NCBI RefSeq assembly: GCF_001263415.1
Contig: NZ_LGTE01000012.1
Span: 1-64,000 of the forward strand
DNA length: 64,000 nucleotides
Origin: Thermincola ferriacetica
Lineage (GTDB): Bacteria > Bacillota > Thermincolia > Thermincolales > Thermincolaceae
Direction: 5' to 3'
The position numbers and the translations under genes are program-made. This document shows positions 12,441 through 23,958 of this stretch, piece after piece (position 1 is the first letter of the stretch; the number at the start of each line of letters is the position of its first letter). The notes under the pieces are model-generated. The model ran no database searches and was not told the origin of the DNA. It saw nothing but the letters and a program-made list of their open reading frames with translations.

Positions 12441-14068
12441 GTAACCATTTTGGCGTACCGGGCCAAGTATCCTTTCTTCACCTTTGGCGCGGGTGGCTGC
12501 CACGCGGACAGCCTCTCTTTTATTTCCTCGTCACTGAGGCGGATGTTCAGTTTACCGTTGGGAATATCTATTTCAATGATATCTCCTTCCTGTACTATAG
12601 CTATAGGTCCCCCTTCGGCAGCTTCGGGAGAGACATGCCCGATAGATGCGCCGCGGGTAGCGCCGGAAAAACGACCGTCTGTAATAAGCGCCACCTCTTT
12701 ATCCAGGCCCAGTCCCGCCACTGTAGCCGTCGGCGTCAGCATTTCCCGCATACCTGGCCCGCCTTTGGGCCCTTCGTAACGGATTATAATCACATCGCCC
12801 TTTTTAATCTTACCGGCCATTAGCGCAGACATGGTTTCTTCCTCGGAGTCAAACACCCTGGCCGGGCCTGAATGCCTCAGCATTTCCGGTACTACACCGG
12901 CTTTTTTGACAACAGCCCCCTGTGGTGCAAGGTTTCCCTTTAAAATTGCCAATCCGCCCGTTTCGCTGTAGGGATTGCCCAGGGGCCGAATAACTTCCGG
13001 GTTTAGAATGGAGCAACCGGTAATGTTTTCACCCACTGTTTTGCCTGTTACTGTCAGAAGGTCTAGATGAATAAGCCCTTTTTTACTTAATTCAGCCATA
13101 ACAGCCGGGATACCGCCTGCTTCGTCCAGATCCTGAATATGATGGGTATCGGAAGGGCTCAGTTTACATAATTGCGGTGTCTTTTCGTTTATCTCCTGAA
13201 ATAGATCCAGGCTTAGCTCAAAACCACATTCATTGGCAATAGCCGGTAAATGCAATATTGTATTGGTAGAACCACCAAGGGCCATATCTACTGCAATGGC
13301 GTTTTGGAAGGCCTTTTCTGTCATGATATCCAGCGGCTTAATATCCTTTTTCACCAGCTCCATAATCTGCATACCGGCGTATTTGGCCAGTCGCCTGCGA
13401 CCGGAATAAACAGCGGGTATGGTACCGTTACCCGGCAGACCCATGCCCAGTACTTCCGTCAGGCAGTTCATGGTATTGGCGGTAAACATGCCGGCGCAGG
13501 AACCGCAGCCCGGGCATACGCACTCTTCCATTTCCGCCAGGTCTTCCTCAGTCATCCTGCCGGCACGCACTGCGCCGATGCCTTCAAATATGTTGCTGAG
13601 AGATACTTCGCGGCCTCTGTATTTGCCTGTTAACATGGGCCCACCGCTGACCACGACAGTGGGAATATTGAGCCGGGCCGCCGCCATTAGCATCCCGGGG
13701 ATGATCTTATCGCAGTTGGGTATCAATACCAGGCCGTCAAAAGCGTGGGCCTGCGTCATAATCTCAATGGAATCGGCAATTAACTCCCGGCTGGCCAAGG
13801 AATACTTCATGCCGGCATGGTTCATCGCTATGCCGTCACAGACCCCGATTGCCGGGAACTCTATGGGTGTACCTCCGGCCATGCGTATGCCGGCCTTTAT
13901 CGCTTCTGCTAGTTCATTTAGATGATAATGGCCCGGGATAACTTCGTTATGTGCATTAACCACACCAATCAGCGGCCTGGACAGTTCCTCATTGGTATAA
14001 CCCATGGCTTTAAACAGAGACCGGTGGGGGGCTTTTTCCAGACCCTTGGTTACAGAATCGCTACGCAT
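12407..14068 (-). CDS. ilvD: Dihydroxy-acid dehydratase
   Basis: IlvD dehydrates dihydroxy acids to 2-oxoisovalerate or 2-oxo-3-methylvalerate using an Fe-S cluster. The cluster cysteines are visible in NCDKIIPGM and [18 protein letters not shown]. The 553-residue length is typical. The stop-codon region has been duplicated downstream. It lies between ilvE and ilvB. Confidence 0.97.
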   Translation of the reverse strand: MRSDSVTKGLEKAPHRSLFKAMGYTNEELSRPLIGVVNAHNEVIPGHYHLNELAEAIKAGIRMAGGTPIEFPAIGVCDGIAMNHAGMKYSLASRELIADSIEIMTQAHAFDGLVLIPNCDKIIPGMLMAAARLNIPTVVVSGGPMLTGKYRGREVSLSNIFEGIGAVRAGRMTEEDLAEMEECVCPGCGSCAGMFTANTMNCLTEVLGMGLPGNGTIPAVYSGRRRLAKYAGMQIMELVKKDIKPLDIMTEKAFQNAIAVDMALGGSTNTILHLPAIANECGFELSLDLFQEINEKTPQLCKLSPSDTHHIQDLDEAGGIPAVMAELSKKGLIHLDLLTVTGKTVGENITGCSILNPEVIRPLGNPYSETGGLAILKGNLAPQGAVVKKAGVVPEMLRHSGPARVFDSEEETMSALMAGKIKKGDVIIIRYEGPKGGPGMREMLTPTATVAGLGLDKEVALITDGRFSGATRGASIGHVSPEAAEGGPIAIVQEGDIIEIDIPNGKLNIRLSDEEIKERLSAWQPPAPKVKKGYLARYAKMVTSASTGAVLKE

Positions 14069-14102
14069 GTTATCCTCTCCCTTAATTTTACATCAATAGG
14101 AG

Positions 14103-14981
14103 TTATTCCTCGGGAAAAATCTTGGGCCCGTCAATTTCGGTCAGTTTATGGAAAGCTTCCGTAAGCTTGGCGGTAATCGGACCGGGTTTGCCATCGCCAA
14201 TGGTCCTGGCGTCTACTTTCACAACGGGAATAATTTCTGCGGCAGTGCCTGTAAGGAATACCTCGTCTGCAATATAAATATCATGCCTGGTAAAGAGAGT
14301 TTCTTTCACTTCAATTCCCTCTTTCCCGGCCAATTCCATTACGGCGTTTCTTGTTACGCCTTCAAGCAATCCGGCGTAATTTGGAGGACTAATCAGCACT
14401 CCGTTCTTGACCAGGAAAACATTGTCGCCTGTAGCTTCTGCCACATATCCTTCAGCATTCAGCATTATCGCTTCCAAAGTACCGGCCAGGTTGGCTTCAA
14501 TTTTGGCCATGATATTGTTGAGGTAGTTCAGTGATTTAATACGTGGACTCAAAGCATCGCTAATATTCCGCCTCGTGGGAACTGTTATAACTTCCAGCCC
14601 CTTTTCATAAAGTTCACTGGGATAAAGCTGAATAGAGGAAGCGATGCAGAAAAGGGTCGGTTTGGAGCATTTACGGGGATCCAGCCCCAGGTCGCCCACA
14701 CCTCTGGTAACAACGAGTCTTATGTAAGCATCCCGCAGATTATTCCTGCGCAGGGTCTCGAGGACAATTTCTTCCATTTCCTCAATCGTTACCGGTATCT
14801 CTAACATAATTGATTTTGCTGATTCGTAAAGGCGAACCAGGTGTTCCTGTAAGCGGAAAACCCGGCCGTGATAGGCCCTAATCCCCTCGAACACACCGTC
14901 ACCATACAGCAGGCCATGGTCAAAAATGGAAACAACAGCCTCTTCTTTTGGTACATACTTACCGTCTAGATAGATAATCAT
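14103..14981 (-). CDS. ilvE: Branched-chain amino acid aminotransferase
   Basis: IlvE is a class IV PLP enzyme that transaminates the branched-chain 2-oxo acids to Val, Leu and Ile. The PLP lysine is in [26 protein letters not shown] near the N terminus is the class IV signature. I choose the ATG at 14981, eight bases after GGGG; an ATG two codons earlier lies inside that run. It is the first gene after the T-box leader. D-amino acid aminotransferase is a related possibility, but the context makes IlvE very likely. Confidence 0.95.
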   Translation of the reverse strand: MIIYLDGKYVPKEEAVVSIFDHGLLYGDGVFEGIRAYHGRVFRLQEHLVRLYESAKSIMLEIPVTIEEMEEIVLETLRRNNLRDAYIRLVVTRGVGDLGLDPRKCSKPTLFCIASSIQLYPSELYEKGLEVITVPTRRNISDALSPRIKSLNYLNNIMAKIEANLAGTLEAIMLNAEGYVAEATGDNVFLVKNGVLISPPNYAGLLEGVTRNAVMELAGKEGIEVKETLFTRHDIYIADEVFLTGTAAEIIPVVKVDARTIGDGKPGPITAKLTEAFHKLTEIDGPKIFPEE

Positions 14982-15057
14982 GTCCATCCCCCCGTTTAAA
15001 ATTGAAATTTGTATATTATGAAATTTATAGACCCTTTTAAACTACCCTATATATAAA

Positions 15058-15353
15058 GAAAAACCCCTCATCCGGGCATAGTTAGAAATCTGCCAGGGAC
15101 GAGAGGTTAAACCTTCCGCGGTACCACCCTGCTTGCTGCGCGCATCAAAACACACAGCCACTTATGTATTCACCACGACATTGTAACGGATGTCAACCGG
15201 TCGAAACTACTGAGCTTTTCAGCCGTTCGTAAGACGATTCCGGGGTGATCCTGAAACATTGTTTCGGCGCCGGACTTGCACCTTACTCCGGCTCTCTGCA
15301 GCCTGAAATTCAATGTTTCTCCTCCCCTTCATTATCTTTGCCGCAAATAAATT
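15058..15353 (-). ncRNA. T-box leader (Ile specifier) of the ilv-leu operon
   Basis: The minus strand carries the conserved T-box AGGGTGGTACCGCGG (15115-15129), which pairs with uncharged tRNA, followed by a terminator hairpin (AACCTCTCGTCC pairing with GGATGAGGGGTT) and a T-run. The Stem I start resembles the usual AAGATAATGAAG-GGAG motif. The specifier, placed by its flanks (before ACCCCGGA), reads ATC at 15249-15247, i.e. isoleucine. Uncharged tRNA-Ile should stabilise the antiterminator and turn on all ten downstream genes. Confidence 0.93.
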
Positions 15354-15360
15354 TGAATCT

Positions 15361-15390
15361 AGTATACAAAATTCTCTTCCTGTATGTCAA
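15361..15390 (-). promoter_or_regulatory. Promoter of the T-box/ilv-leu operon
   Basis: TTGACA (15390-15385) and TATACT (15366-15361) are separated by 18 bases, giving a transcript start just ahead of the T-box leader. It lies directly behind the lysC stop codon. Confidence 0.85.
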
Positions 15391-15398
15391 GACAATTT

Positions 15399-16628
15399 TT
15401 ATAAAATTTGCTCGGAATTTTCTTCTCCGTCTGATTGTTGGTTAAGCCCAAAGGCATTGTGCAGAACTTTGACGGCATCAGCCATGTCTTCTTCTTTTAC
15501 CAGGCAGGAAATAGTGATGTCGGAGTCAGATGTCTGCAGTACGTTGATACCTGCTTTATCAAGGCTCTCCATAACCTTCGCCATAACGCCCGGCACGCCT
15601 TCCATACCTGCTCCGATAATGGATACTTTGGCGCAGCCGGCTCTAACCCTGGCATCAAATCCCGCCTCCTGCAATATATTCAGCGCTTTTGGGGCCTGTT
15701 CGGAACTGACCACAAAATGCAGAGAATCAGACCCAACGTTGATCAAATCCAGGCTTATCTTAGCTTCCGCCATTAACTTGAAGACCCTGACCTTGGCCAT
15801 TTGAATGGCTTCTTCGCTCAAAACTACCCGGATCTGGGAGAGATCTGCGATATGAGCCAACCCTGTAATTACCCTTGCTGCCGCCCTATCAGTAATTAAC
15901 GTCCCTTCCGCATCGCTAAATGTATTTTTGATCTTTATGGGCACATGCCCGGACATAGCTGCCTCCACAGCCCTGGGATGAATAACCTTGGCCCCCTGGT
16001 AAGCCATTTCGCAAATTTCTTTGTATGTAATATCTTTCAAGATATTGGCTTCCGGTTCTAAACGGGGATCAACGGTCATTACCCCATCAACGTCAGTATA
16101 AATTTCGACAAACTCAGCCTTAATAGCTGCCCCTAGGGCAGTTGCCGTCGTATCGCTGCCGCCCCGCCCAAGAGTGGTTACATCCCCATTGGAACTGCAA
16201 CCCTGGAAACCAGCCACTACAACGATTTTGCCTTCCTCGACATATTTCTTAATCGGTGTGGGGTCTATGTTCACAATTTGCGCATTTCCATAATTGTCGT
16301 CAGTAAGTATTCCGGCCTGCGCCCCCGTCAGAGCCACAGCGGGATATCCTTTGGCTTTTAAGGAATGGGCTAAAACAACGGAAGAAATAATTTCCCCGCA
16401 GGAAATCAGCAGATCCAATTCCCGTGGTTCTATTTCCTTATCAATTGATTTTACTAAATCTATGAGGGTATCGGTGGCATAAGGCTGTCCCTTTCTACCC
16501 ATAGCTGAAACAACCACCACCGGTGCAAAACCTTCATTTTTAGCCCGGATAATCTTTTCCATGGCTTTGTGCCTGGCTTCTGCCGTTGCCACAGAAGTAC
16601 CGCCAAATTTCTGCACAATAATTTTCAA
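15399..16628 (-). CDS. lysC: Aspartate kinase
   Basis: This enzyme phosphorylates aspartate, the first step to lysine, threonine and methionine. The kinase motif VQKFGGTSVA opens the protein and two C-terminal ACT domains (from about residue 265) provide feedback control. I place the start at a TTG at 16628 because GGGAGAGAG lies just upstream and the family begins at KIIVQKFGG; the frame is open 16 codons more from an ATG without a comparable site. It has its own promoter and is wedged between the arginine and branched-chain operons. Confidence 0.93.
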   Translation of the reverse strand: MKIIVQKFGGTSVATAEARHKAMEKIIRAKNEGFAPVVVVSAMGRKGQPYATDTLIDLVKSIDKEIEPRELDLLISCGEIISSVVLAHSLKAKGYPAVALTGAQAGILTDDNYGNAQIVNIDPTPIKKYVEEGKIVVVAGFQGCSSNGDVTTLGRGGSDTTATALGAAIKAEFVEIYTDVDGVMTVDPRLEPEANILKDITYKEICEMAYQGAKVIHPRAVEAAMSGHVPIKIKNTFSDAEGTLITDRAAARVITGLAHIADLSQIRVVLSEEAIQMAKVRVFKLMAEAKISLDLINVGSDSLHFVVSSEQAPKALNILQEAGFDARVRAGCAKVSIIGAGMEGVPGVMAKVMESLDKAGINVLQTSDSDITISCLVKEEDMADAVKVLHNAFGLNQQSDGEENSEQIL

Positions 16629-16690
16629 TTCTTGCTCTCTCCCCTCAAAAACCAATGATATAGAATTTTCAAACATATCCTATTCTTTTT

Positions 16691-16719
16691 AGTATACAAC
16701 CGGCTACGTTGAAATTCAA
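16691..16719 (-). promoter_or_regulatory. Promoter of lysC
   Basis: TTGAAT (16719-16714) and TATACT (16696-16691) with a 17-base spacer lie upstream of lysC. The -35 box overlaps the argH stop codon. Confidence 0.75.
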
Positions 16720-18107
16720 GAAGCGATATTTTTTAACCTTTCCAGCCAGGCGCGCCCGGATTTGATGGATTCCAAAACGGCCTCAGGGGCGGGACCGCCG
16801 GAAACTTTTCTGGCCGCCACACATTTCTCTATGTTTATGGCATCATAGATATCTTCCTCGATGAGTGGCGAGGCCTCTTTGTACTCTGCAACGGTCAGTT
16901 GGTCCAGAGATTTACCTTTTTCCAGACAACCCAGCACCAGCTTGCCTACAATTTCATGGGCTTTTCTGAAAGGCACCCCTTTTTTGGCCAGGTAATCAGC
17001 CACTTCCGTGGCATTGGTAAATCCGCCGCTGGCAGCCCTGGCCATGACTTCCCTGTTTACACGCATCGTCTCTACCATTGGCGTAAAGACCAGGAGACAG
17101 CCTTTTACCGTATCAATGGCATCAAATAATGCTTCCTTATCTTCCTGCATGTCCTTGTTATAAGCCAGGGGTAAAGACTTCATTACTGTCAGAAGCGCCA
17201 TCAGGTCGCCATATACACGGCCCGTTTTACCCCGAATAAGTTCCGCCACATCGGGGTTCTTTTTCTGTGGCATGATACTACTGCCTGTGGAATAAGCGTC
17301 GTCCAACTCAATAAACTGAAATTCCGCTGAAGCCCATAAAATTATTTCTTCACAGAACCGGCTCATATGCATCATCAGTATAGCAGCAGCAGCACAAAAC
17401 TCTATGGCAAAGTCACGGTCACTGACCCCATCCAGGCTGTTTTCACTGATGGCCGAAAAGTCCAGTTCCGCAGCCACAGCCTGCCTGTCCAGATGAAAAG
17501 TTGTCCCGGCCAAAGCGCCGGACCCCAATGGCATAACGTCAGTTCTCTTAAAGCAGTCTTGCATGCGTTCTATATCCCGCTTGAACATCTGGAAATAAGC
17601 CATCAGGTGGTGCCCAAAGGTGATTGGCTGAGCCCGCTGCAGGTGGGTATAACCGGGCATAACAGTATACAGGTGCTTCTCTGCCATCTCCAGCAAGGTT
17701 TCCTGCAGATTGACCAGTAAAGCCTCGATCTCCCTGATTTCCTGCTTCAGATAAATACGAATATCAAGGGCTACCTGGTCATTTCTACTGCGTGCTGTGT
17801 GCAGCTTGCGCCCTACATCGCCAATCCGCTCCGTTAAAAGCTTTTCTATATTCATGTGGATATCCTCGGCGCCTATCTCAAACTCCACTTTGCCGCCTTC
17901 TATGTCGGCCAAAATGGATTGCAAACCTGCTATTATTTTATCTACCTCTTCCGGCGATATAATGCCCTGCTTCCCCAGCATACGGGCATGAGCAATACTT
18001 CCTCTGACATCCTGCTTAGCTAATCTCCGGTCAAAGGCAATGGAAGAATGGAAATCCTCCACCAGCTTGTCCGTTTCCTTTTGAAACCTGCCACCCCATA
18101 ATTTCAA
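16716..18107 (-). CDS. argH: Argininosuccinate lyase
   Basis: ArgH splits argininosuccinate into arginine and fumarate, the last arginine step. The fumarase/aspartase-superfamily signature [12 protein letters not shown] is present near residue 280, and the 463-residue length is normal. It is the last gene of the arginine run; a small membrane-protein gene separates it from argG. Confidence 0.97.
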   Translation of the reverse strand: MKLWGGRFQKETDKLVEDFHSSIAFDRRLAKQDVRGSIAHARMLGKQGIISPEEVDKIIAGLQSILADIEGGKVEFEIGAEDIHMNIEKLLTERIGDVGRKLHTARSRNDQVALDIRIYLKQEIREIEALLVNLQETLLEMAEKHLYTVMPGYTHLQRAQPITFGHHLMAYFQMFKRDIERMQDCFKRTDVMPLGSGALAGTTFHLDRQAVAAELDFSAISENSLDGVSDRDFAIEFCAAAAILMMHMSRFCEEIILWASAEFQFIELDDAYSTGSSIMPQKKNPDVAELIRGKTGRVYGDLMALLTVMKSLPLAYNKDMQEDKEALFDAIDTVKGCLLVFTPMVETMRVNREVMARAASGGFTNATEVADYLAKKGVPFRKAHEIVGKLVLGCLEKGKSLDQLTVAEYKEASPLIEEDIYDAINIEKCVAARKVSGGPAPEAVLESIKSGRAWLERLKNIAS

Positions 18108-18121
18108 CTTATTTCAACCCC

Positions 18122-18409
18122 TTATTTGGTCAAAGTACCGCTGCCGCTGATAAGGAGCGCCAGTATGATAATTAACCATACCATTTCAATAATGAACAGC
18201 ATCTTGCCCATTTTTCGGGTCCGGTTAACCTGTGTCTCATATTCTTTTTTAAACCATTTCCGGAACTCCGGGTCTTTATCGTGGACAGGAAGGTTCATCT
18301 TTTTGACCCGCCTGTCCACAACATATTCAGGCTTAAAATAGTAAAATAAGCCAAGAGACATCCCCATGGCTGACATTAACACCAGCAGTCCCCATATCAA
18401 ATACATCAT
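18122..18409 (-). CDS. Small membrane protein of unknown function
   Basis: I do not recognise this product. It has two clear hydrophobic segments, one at the N terminus (MYLIWGLLVLMSAMGMSLGL) and one at the C terminus (MLFIIEMVWLIIILALLI), joined by a highly charged linker rich in Lys, Arg and Asp. It lies between argG and argH in the same orientation with short gaps, so it is co-transcribed with arginine genes. The start is uncertain: an AAGG site best suits the ATG at 18409, but the frame is open to a TTG at 18439, five bases from the argG stop. Roles such as transport accessory or stress protein would be guesses. Confidence 0.7.
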   Translation of the reverse strand: MMYLIWGLLVLMSAMGMSLGLFYYFKPEYVVDRRVKKMNLPVHDKDPEFRKWFKKEYETQVNRTRKMGKMLFIIEMVWLIIILALLISGSGTLTK

Positions 18410-18443
18410 AGGCATCAACCTTATCGGTAAACTTGACAAAAAC

Positions 18444-19655
18444 TTATTTTCTCAGTCCGGACTTCAGCTCCATCAAGGCCCGCACCTTTAAAGGCAAGCC
18501 AAAAAGGTTTATGAAGCCTTCAGCGTCTTTCTGATTATATACCTCATCGCGTCCAAAGGTGGACAACTCCTCATTGTACAAGGAATAAGGCGATTTACTG
18601 CCGGCCGGCGTACAACTACCCTTATACAGCTTCATCCGCACCGTACCGGTGACTGTTTTCTGGGTCACATCCACAAAGGCATCAAGAGCTTCGCGCAACG
18701 GATGGTACCAAATACCATAGTATACCAGTTCTGCATAGCGCTGCGCCAGCAGATCCTTGTAATGCAAGGTTTCCCTGTCCAGACACAAAAGCTCCAATTC
18801 ACGGTGGGCCGCATACAGAACGGTTCCGCCCGGAGTTTCGTAAACACCCCTGGACTTCATGCCCACCAGCCGGTTTTCTACCATGTCCACTATACCCACG
18901 CCGTTTTTGCCGGCAACTTCGTTCAAATACTGAATCAGTTCAACTGGCCCGTAAGCCTTTCCATCAACCTTAACCGGAACGCCTTTTTCAAACTCGATTT
19001 CCACGTAAGTCGGTTTATCGGGAGCCTTTTCCGGCGGGGTAATCATTAACAACATTTCGTCCTTGGGCTCGTTCCATGGGTCTTCCAGGTCTTCTCCTTC
19101 GTGGCTTAAATGCCAGAGGTTCCGGTCCATACTGTAAGCATGGCCTTTTTTCACAGGAATGGGGATACCCCTGGCTTCCGCATATTCGATAGCATCCTCC
19201 CTGGACCTGATATCCCATTCACGCCAGGGCGCGATAATTTTCAAATCGGGCGCCAGTGCCTTTACCGTTAGTTCAAACCGCACCTGGTCATTGCCTTTGC
19301 CGGTGGCTCCGTGGGCCACGGCTTCAGCACCCTCCTGCCGGGCGATTTCCACCAGACGTTTGGCAATGAGCGGGCGGGCAAAACTTGTACCCAGCAGGTA
19401 TTTACCTTCATATACAGCCCCCGCTTTCAAGGTAGGCCAGACGAAATCGGTGACAAATTCTTCTTTCAGGTCTTCTATGTAAATCTTGCTGGCCCCTGTT
19501 TTGATAGCTTTCTCATTTAACGGTGCCAGTTCCTCTCCCTGGCCTACATCGGCAGCCATGGCAATAACTTCGTAACCGTAATTTTCCTTTAACCAGGGAA
19601 TGATAATTGAGGTATCCAAACCTCCGGAATACGCAAGCACAACTTTTTTGGCCAT
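18444..19655 (-). CDS. argG: Argininosuccinate synthase
   Basis: ArgG joins citrulline and aspartate with ATP to argininosuccinate. The PP-loop motif AYSGGLDTS is at residues 7-15, and the 403-residue length is standard. The start at 19655 ([12 protein letters not shown]) has a GGGAG site; the open frame extends 11 codons further without a better one. It follows argF. Confidence 0.97.
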   Translation of the reverse strand: MAKKVVLAYSGGLDTSIIIPWLKENYGYEVIAMAADVGQGEELAPLNEKAIKTGASKIYIEDLKEEFVTDFVWPTLKAGAVYEGKYLLGTSFARPLIAKRLVEIARQEGAEAVAHGATGKGNDQVRFELTVKALAPDLKIIAPWREWDIRSREDAIEYAEARGIPIPVKKGHAYSMDRNLWHLSHEGEDLEDPWNEPKDEMLLMITPPEKAPDKPTYVEIEFEKGVPVKVDGKAYGPVELIQYLNEVAGKNGVGIVDMVENRLVGMKSRGVYETPGGTVLYAAHRELELLCLDRETLHYKDLLAQRYAELVYYGIWYHPLREALDAFVDVTQKTVTGTVRMKLYKGSCTPAGSKSPYSLYNEELSTFGRDEVYNQKDAEGFINLFGLPLKVRALMELKSGLRK

Positions 19656-19707
19656 GATTAAAACTCCCTTCCCAGATATTTTCTGCACAGTGGCCAGTGA
19701 CCACTTA

Positions 19708-20649
19708 CTACCCTATTGTCAGCGCCAGCACGGCTTTCTGCGCATGCAGCCTGTTTTCGGCCTCGTCAAAAACAACAGAATTGGGGCCGTCGATTACTTC
19801 CGCCGCCACTTCCTCTCCCCTGTGGGCCGGCAGGCAGTGCATAAACAGGTAATCCGGCTTGGCTCCTTTGACAAGGTCAGGATTTACCTGATAAGGTCTG
19901 AATATTTTCAGCCGCTTGGCATATTCTGCCTCCTGGCCCATACTGGCCCAGACGTCGGTATATATTACGTCAGCATCTTTAACGGCCCGGCAGGGGTCCT
20001 CCAGAATTTCCACCACTGCTCCGCTAGCCCGGGCATCGGCCATAGCCTTCTGCACTATCTCCGCATTTGGTTCATACCCTTTGGGCGTGGCAACAGATAT
20101 ATGCATCCCCACCTTGGCACATCCGTTCAGCAGGGAATGACAGACATTGTTGCCGTCTCCCACATAGGCCAGCTTCAATCCTTCCAGACGGCCCTTGTGC
20201 TCTATAATGGTCTGGAAATCGGCCAGGATCTGGCATGGGTGGTTTAAATCGGTTAACCCGTTAATGACGGGCACATCAGCGTACCTGGCCAGTTCCTCCA
20301 CATCGGAATGGGCATAGGTGCGGATCATGATCCCGTCTACATAACGGGACAATACCCGGGCTGTATCGGCAATAGTCTCGCCGCGGCCCAACTGCAGTTC
20401 CTGGCCGCTCAGGAACAGGGGATAGCCCCCTAACTGGTGCATGGCTACTTCAAAGGATACCCTGGTCCTGGTGGAAGACTTGGTAAAAATCATGGCCAGC
20501 GTCTTCCCGGCCAAAAGGGGATGGGGTATCCCCTCTTTCTGCTTTTGCTTGAGTTCTGCAGCAACTTTCAATATATCCATTATTTCTTCCCTGGTTAACG
20601 CGTATAGGGCAAGTAGGTCCTTTCCCTTTAAAGTTGTATGCGGAATCAT
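19708..20649 (-). CDS. argF: Ornithine carbamoyltransferase
   Basis: ArgF makes citrulline from ornithine and carbamoyl phosphate. The carbamoyl-phosphate loop STRTRVSFE and the ornithine loop [10 protein letters not shown] are both present. The start at 20649 follows AGGAGGG; the frame is open for six more codons. It stands directly after carB, which supplies its carbamoyl phosphate. Confidence 0.97.
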   Translation of the reverse strand: MIPHTTLKGKDLLALYALTREEIMDILKVAAELKQKQKEGIPHPLLAGKTLAMIFTKSSTRTRVSFEVAMHQLGGYPLFLSGQELQLGRGETIADTARVLSRYVDGIMIRTYAHSDVEELARYADVPVINGLTDLNHPCQILADFQTIIEHKGRLEGLKLAYVGDGNNVCHSLLNGCAKVGMHISVATPKGYEPNAEIVQKAMADARASGAVVEILEDPCRAVKDADVIYTDVWASMGQEAEYAKRLKIFRPYQVNPDLVKGAKPDYLFMHCLPAHRGEEVAAEVIDGPNSVVFDEAENRLHAQKAVLALTIG

Positions 20650-20717
20650 GGCATTCCCTCCTGTCACGTTACTAGTTTACCTTAATAAGGCAAACTATAC
20701 AATATTTTTTAGGTTCT

Positions 20718-23700
20718 TTAGCCTCTACCTCTGACGTGGGCTGTAAAGTCGTCCATGGAAACAGGATAGGGCTCTTCTCCCCGGCGGAGAAACTCCAGAA
20801 TTTTTAAGACCGCTGCCGCCGTATCCAGGGAAGTGAAACAGGGCACCCTGAATTCCGCTGCTGTACGCCTGATACTGAAGCCCAGCCTGCCGCGTACTTT
20901 ACCTTTGGTAGGGGTATTGATCACAAACTGCACCCGCCCTTCGCGAATCAGGTGCAAGGGGTCCAACTGCCCCAGGACAGGTTGGGCGGGAATCCCTTCA
21001 GCCTGCAGAACTTTGGCTGTTTCCTCGGTGGCAAAGACAGCAAAACCCATGTCGGCGTATTGTCTTATGATAGGCACGGCCTCCTGCTTATCTTTATCGG
21101 CAATAGCCGCCAATATGGCGCCTGCAGTGCTGAATCTCAAACCGGCCGCCAGCATGGCTTTGTATAAGGCATGAGCAAAACTGCGGTCCACACCCATAAC
21201 TTCACCGGTGGATTTCATCTCCGGGCCCAGAGATATGTCTACCTGCGTAAGCTTTTCAAAAGAGAATACGGGGGCCTTTACGGTAACATGGTTAGGCAGT
21301 TTCCACAGACCCGTCGGATAACCCTGTTCCCGCAGAGAGCGCCCTACCATGGCCCGGGCAGCCACGGAAACCATGGGCACGCCGGTAACCTTGCTCAGAA
21401 CGGGCACGGTACGGGATGCCCGCGGGTTAACCTCTAAAACATATACCTCCTCTTCACCCACCACATACTGGATGTTGATCAACCCACAAATTTTTAAAGC
21501 TTTAGCTATCCGGGTAGTATAATCGATGACCTTTTGCTGTTCCTCCTGTGTCAATGTCTGTACCGGATAACAGGCGATACTGTCGCCGGAGTGCACACCG
21601 GCCCGTTCAATGTGTTCCATAATGCCGGGAATCAAGATATTTTCCCCGTCGCCGATAGCATCAACCTCTACTTCTTTTCCCCGTATATATTTGTCCACCA
21701 GCACCGGGTGCTTCGGTGATACCTGAACGGCAGTTTCCATATATTTCAGGAGTTCACCGGTATTATGCACTATCTCCATGGCCCGGCCGCCAAGTACGTA
21801 GGAAGGGCGAACCAAAACGGGGTAACCTAGCTTTTCAGCGATTTCTTGGGCTTCTTTAACCGTGAAGGCCGTTTTCCCTTCCGATTGGGGAATCGCCAGG
21901 GTTCTCAGCAGGCGTTCGAACTTTTCCCTGTCTTCAGCTTCATCTATCTGGGCTACCGGAGTTCCCAGCACACGTACTCCTGCCCCGGAAAGGTCACCGG
22001 CCAGGTTGATGGCTGTCTGACCGCCAAACTGGACGATCACCCCGTAAGGCTTTTCTTTTTCAATAATATTCATAACGTCTTCAAAGGTCAGTGGTTCAAA
22101 ATAGAGCTTATCGGCAGTATCGAAGTCAGTACTGACCGTCTCCGGGTTATTGTTAATGATTATCGATTCTATTCCCTCCTGCTTTAAACCCCAGACTGAA
22201 TGAACCGAACAATAGTCGAACTCTATGCCCTGACCGATCCGGATGGGACCGGAACCCAGCACAATGACTTTTTTTCTTTCGCTGACGACCACTTCATCTT
22301 CATCATCGTAAGTTGAATAATAGTAGGGAGTAGCCGCTTCAAATTCGGCGGCGCAGGTGTCCACCATTTTGTAAACAGGGATTATGCCGGCTCTCTTGCG
22401 CATTTCCCTGACCTCTGGCTCAGGTAAACCCGTCAACTGAGCTATGTTGTAATCAGAAAAACCATTCACCTTGGCCTCCCGAAGCAGCTCGGTTGCGGGG
22501 TTGCCTCCTGAACTCTGTAGGGCCTGCTCAATATCCACCAGTTTTTTAATCTTCCATAAAAACCAATTGTCAATTTTGGAAAGCTGGGCCACTTCCCGGA
22601 CGGTCATACACCTGCGAAAGGCTTCGGCAATAACAAAGAGCCGTTCGTCATCGCCGTTAGCCAGTTTGTCTTCGATTTCCATATCTGTCCAACGGGCGGA
22701 ATTCTTTAATCTCAATCCATAGACACCTATTTCCAGCGAGCGGATAGCCTTCATTAACGCAGCTTCAAAACTGCGGTCAATAGACATAACTTCGCCTGTT
22801 GCCTTCATCTGGGTGCCCAGCCGGCGGTCGGCGGTAGCAAACTTGTCAAAGGGCCAGCGGGGAATCTTCACTACCACGTAATCCAGCGCCGGTTCAAAAC
22901 AGGCTGTCGTCTTCCCCGTAACAGGGTTGGTTATTTCGTTCAAATGCAGCCCTATGGCTATCTTGGCTGCCATCTTGGCTATGGGGTATCCGGTGGCTTT
23001 GGAAGCTAAAGCACTGGACCGGCTTACCCTGGGGTTTACTTCGATAACAACGTATTCGAAACTGTTAGGGTTCAGGGCAAATTGAACATTGCAGCCCCCT
23101 TCTATTTTCAGGGCCCGAATAATTTTCAGCGCCGCCGCCCGCAGCATCTGGTATTCTTTGTCACTCAAGGTCTGGGACGGTGCCACAACTATGCTATCCC
23201 CCGTATGTATGCCTACCGGATCCAGGTTTTCCATGTTGCAGATGGTAATACAGTTATCGGCGCTGTCCCGCATTACCTCGTATTCAATTTCCTTCCAGCC
23301 GGCCACGCTGCGTTCCAACAGCACCTGATTTATAAGGGATGCGTTCAGACCCTTGGTTACAATTTCTGTCAGTTCTGCTTCGTTTCCGACTATTCCTCCT
23401 CCGGTCCCTCCCAAAGTATAGGCCGGTCGGACAATAACGGGATAACCCACTCTTTTCACAAATTCAAAGGCTTCATCCAGCCTGGAGATGATGACGCTCT
23501 CCGGGATAGGTTCGTTTATTTCCAGCATCAGCTCTTTGAACATTTCCCGGTCTTCTGCCCTTTTAATGGTCTCCAGGGAAGTGCCCAACAAAGCCACGCC
23601 CTCTTCCCGCAGCACTCCTTTCTCGGCCAGTTCCACAGCAATATTCAACCCCGTCTGACCGCCCAGGGTAGGCAGCAAACCGTCAGGCTTTTCCAGCCGG

Positions 23701-23933
23701 ATTATCTTGGCTACTGATTCCCATGTCAGAGGTTCTATGTAAACTTTGTCGGCTATGTGCCCGTCGGTCATAATAGTGGCCGGGTTGCTGTTGACCAGGA
23801 CTACTTCCAAACCTTCTTCCTTTAGGGCTTTGCAAGCCTGGGTACCGGCATAATCAAACTCCGCCGCCTGGCCGATAATAATCGGCCCCGAGCCTATTAC
23901 CAATACTTTTTTTATGTCAGTACGCTTCGGCAT
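20718..23933 (-). CDS. carB: Carbamoyl-phosphate synthase large subunit
   Basis: CarB uses ammonia from the glutaminase subunit, bicarbonate and two ATP to make carbamoyl phosphate. The 1071-residue protein is complete, with two duplicated ATP-grasp halves ([17 protein letters not shown] near the N terminus and [15 protein letters not shown] near the middle) and a C-terminal MGS-like allosteric domain. The start at 23933 has GGGGAGAAG; the frame is open 31 codons more. The small subunit gene carA is not next to it and not in the window, which is unusual because the two are normally paired. Confidence 0.96.
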   Translation of the reverse strand: MPKRTDIKKVLVIGSGPIIIGQAAEFDYAGTQACKALKEEGLEVVLVNSNPATIMTDGHIADKVYIEPLTWESVAKIIRLEKPDGLLPTLGGQTGLNIAVELAEKGVLREEGVALLGTSLETIKRAEDREMFKELMLEINEPIPESVIISRLDEAFEFVKRVGYPVIVRPAYTLGGTGGGIVGNEAELTEIVTKGLNASLINQVLLERSVAGWKEIEYEVMRDSADNCITICNMENLDPVGIHTGDSIVVAPSQTLSDKEYQMLRAAALKIIRALKIEGGCNVQFALNPNSFEYVVIEVNPRVSRSSALASKATGYPIAKMAAKIAIGLHLNEITNPVTGKTTACFEPALDYVVVKIPRWPFDKFATADRRLGTQMKATGEVMSIDRSFEAALMKAIRSLEIGVYGLRLKNSARWTDMEIEDKLANGDDERLFVIAEAFRRCMTVREVAQLSKIDNWFLWKIKKLVDIEQALQSSGGNPATELLREAKVNGFSDYNIAQLTGLPEPEVREMRKRAGIIPVYKMVDTCAAEFEAATPYYYSTYDDEDEVVVSERKKVIVLGSGPIRIGQGIEFDYCSVHSVWGLKQEGIESIIINNNPETVSTDFDTADKLYFEPLTFEDVMNIIEKEKPYGVIVQFGGQTAINLAGDLSGAGVRVLGTPVAQIDEAEDREKFERLLRTLAIPQSEGKTAFTVKEAQEIAEKLGYPVLVRPSYVLGGRAMEIVHNTGELLKYMETAVQVSPKHPVLVDKYIRGKEVEVDAIGDGENILIPGIMEHIERAGVHSGDSIACYPVQTLTQEEQQKVIDYTTRIAKALKICGLINIQYVVGEEEVYVLEVNPRASRTVPVLSKVTGVPMVSVAARAMVGRSLREQGYPTGLWKLPNHVTVKAPVFSFEKLTQVDISLGPEMKSTGEVMGVDRSFAHALYKAMLAAGLRFSTAGAILAAIADKDKQEAVPIIRQYADMGFAVFATEETAKVLQAEGIPAQPVLGQLDPLHLIREGRVQFVINTPTKGKVRGRLGFSIRRTAAEFRVPCFTSLDTAAAVLKILEFLRRGEEPYPVSMDDFTAHVRGRG

Positions 23934-23958
23934 AAAATTACTTCTCCCCTTGTCAAGA

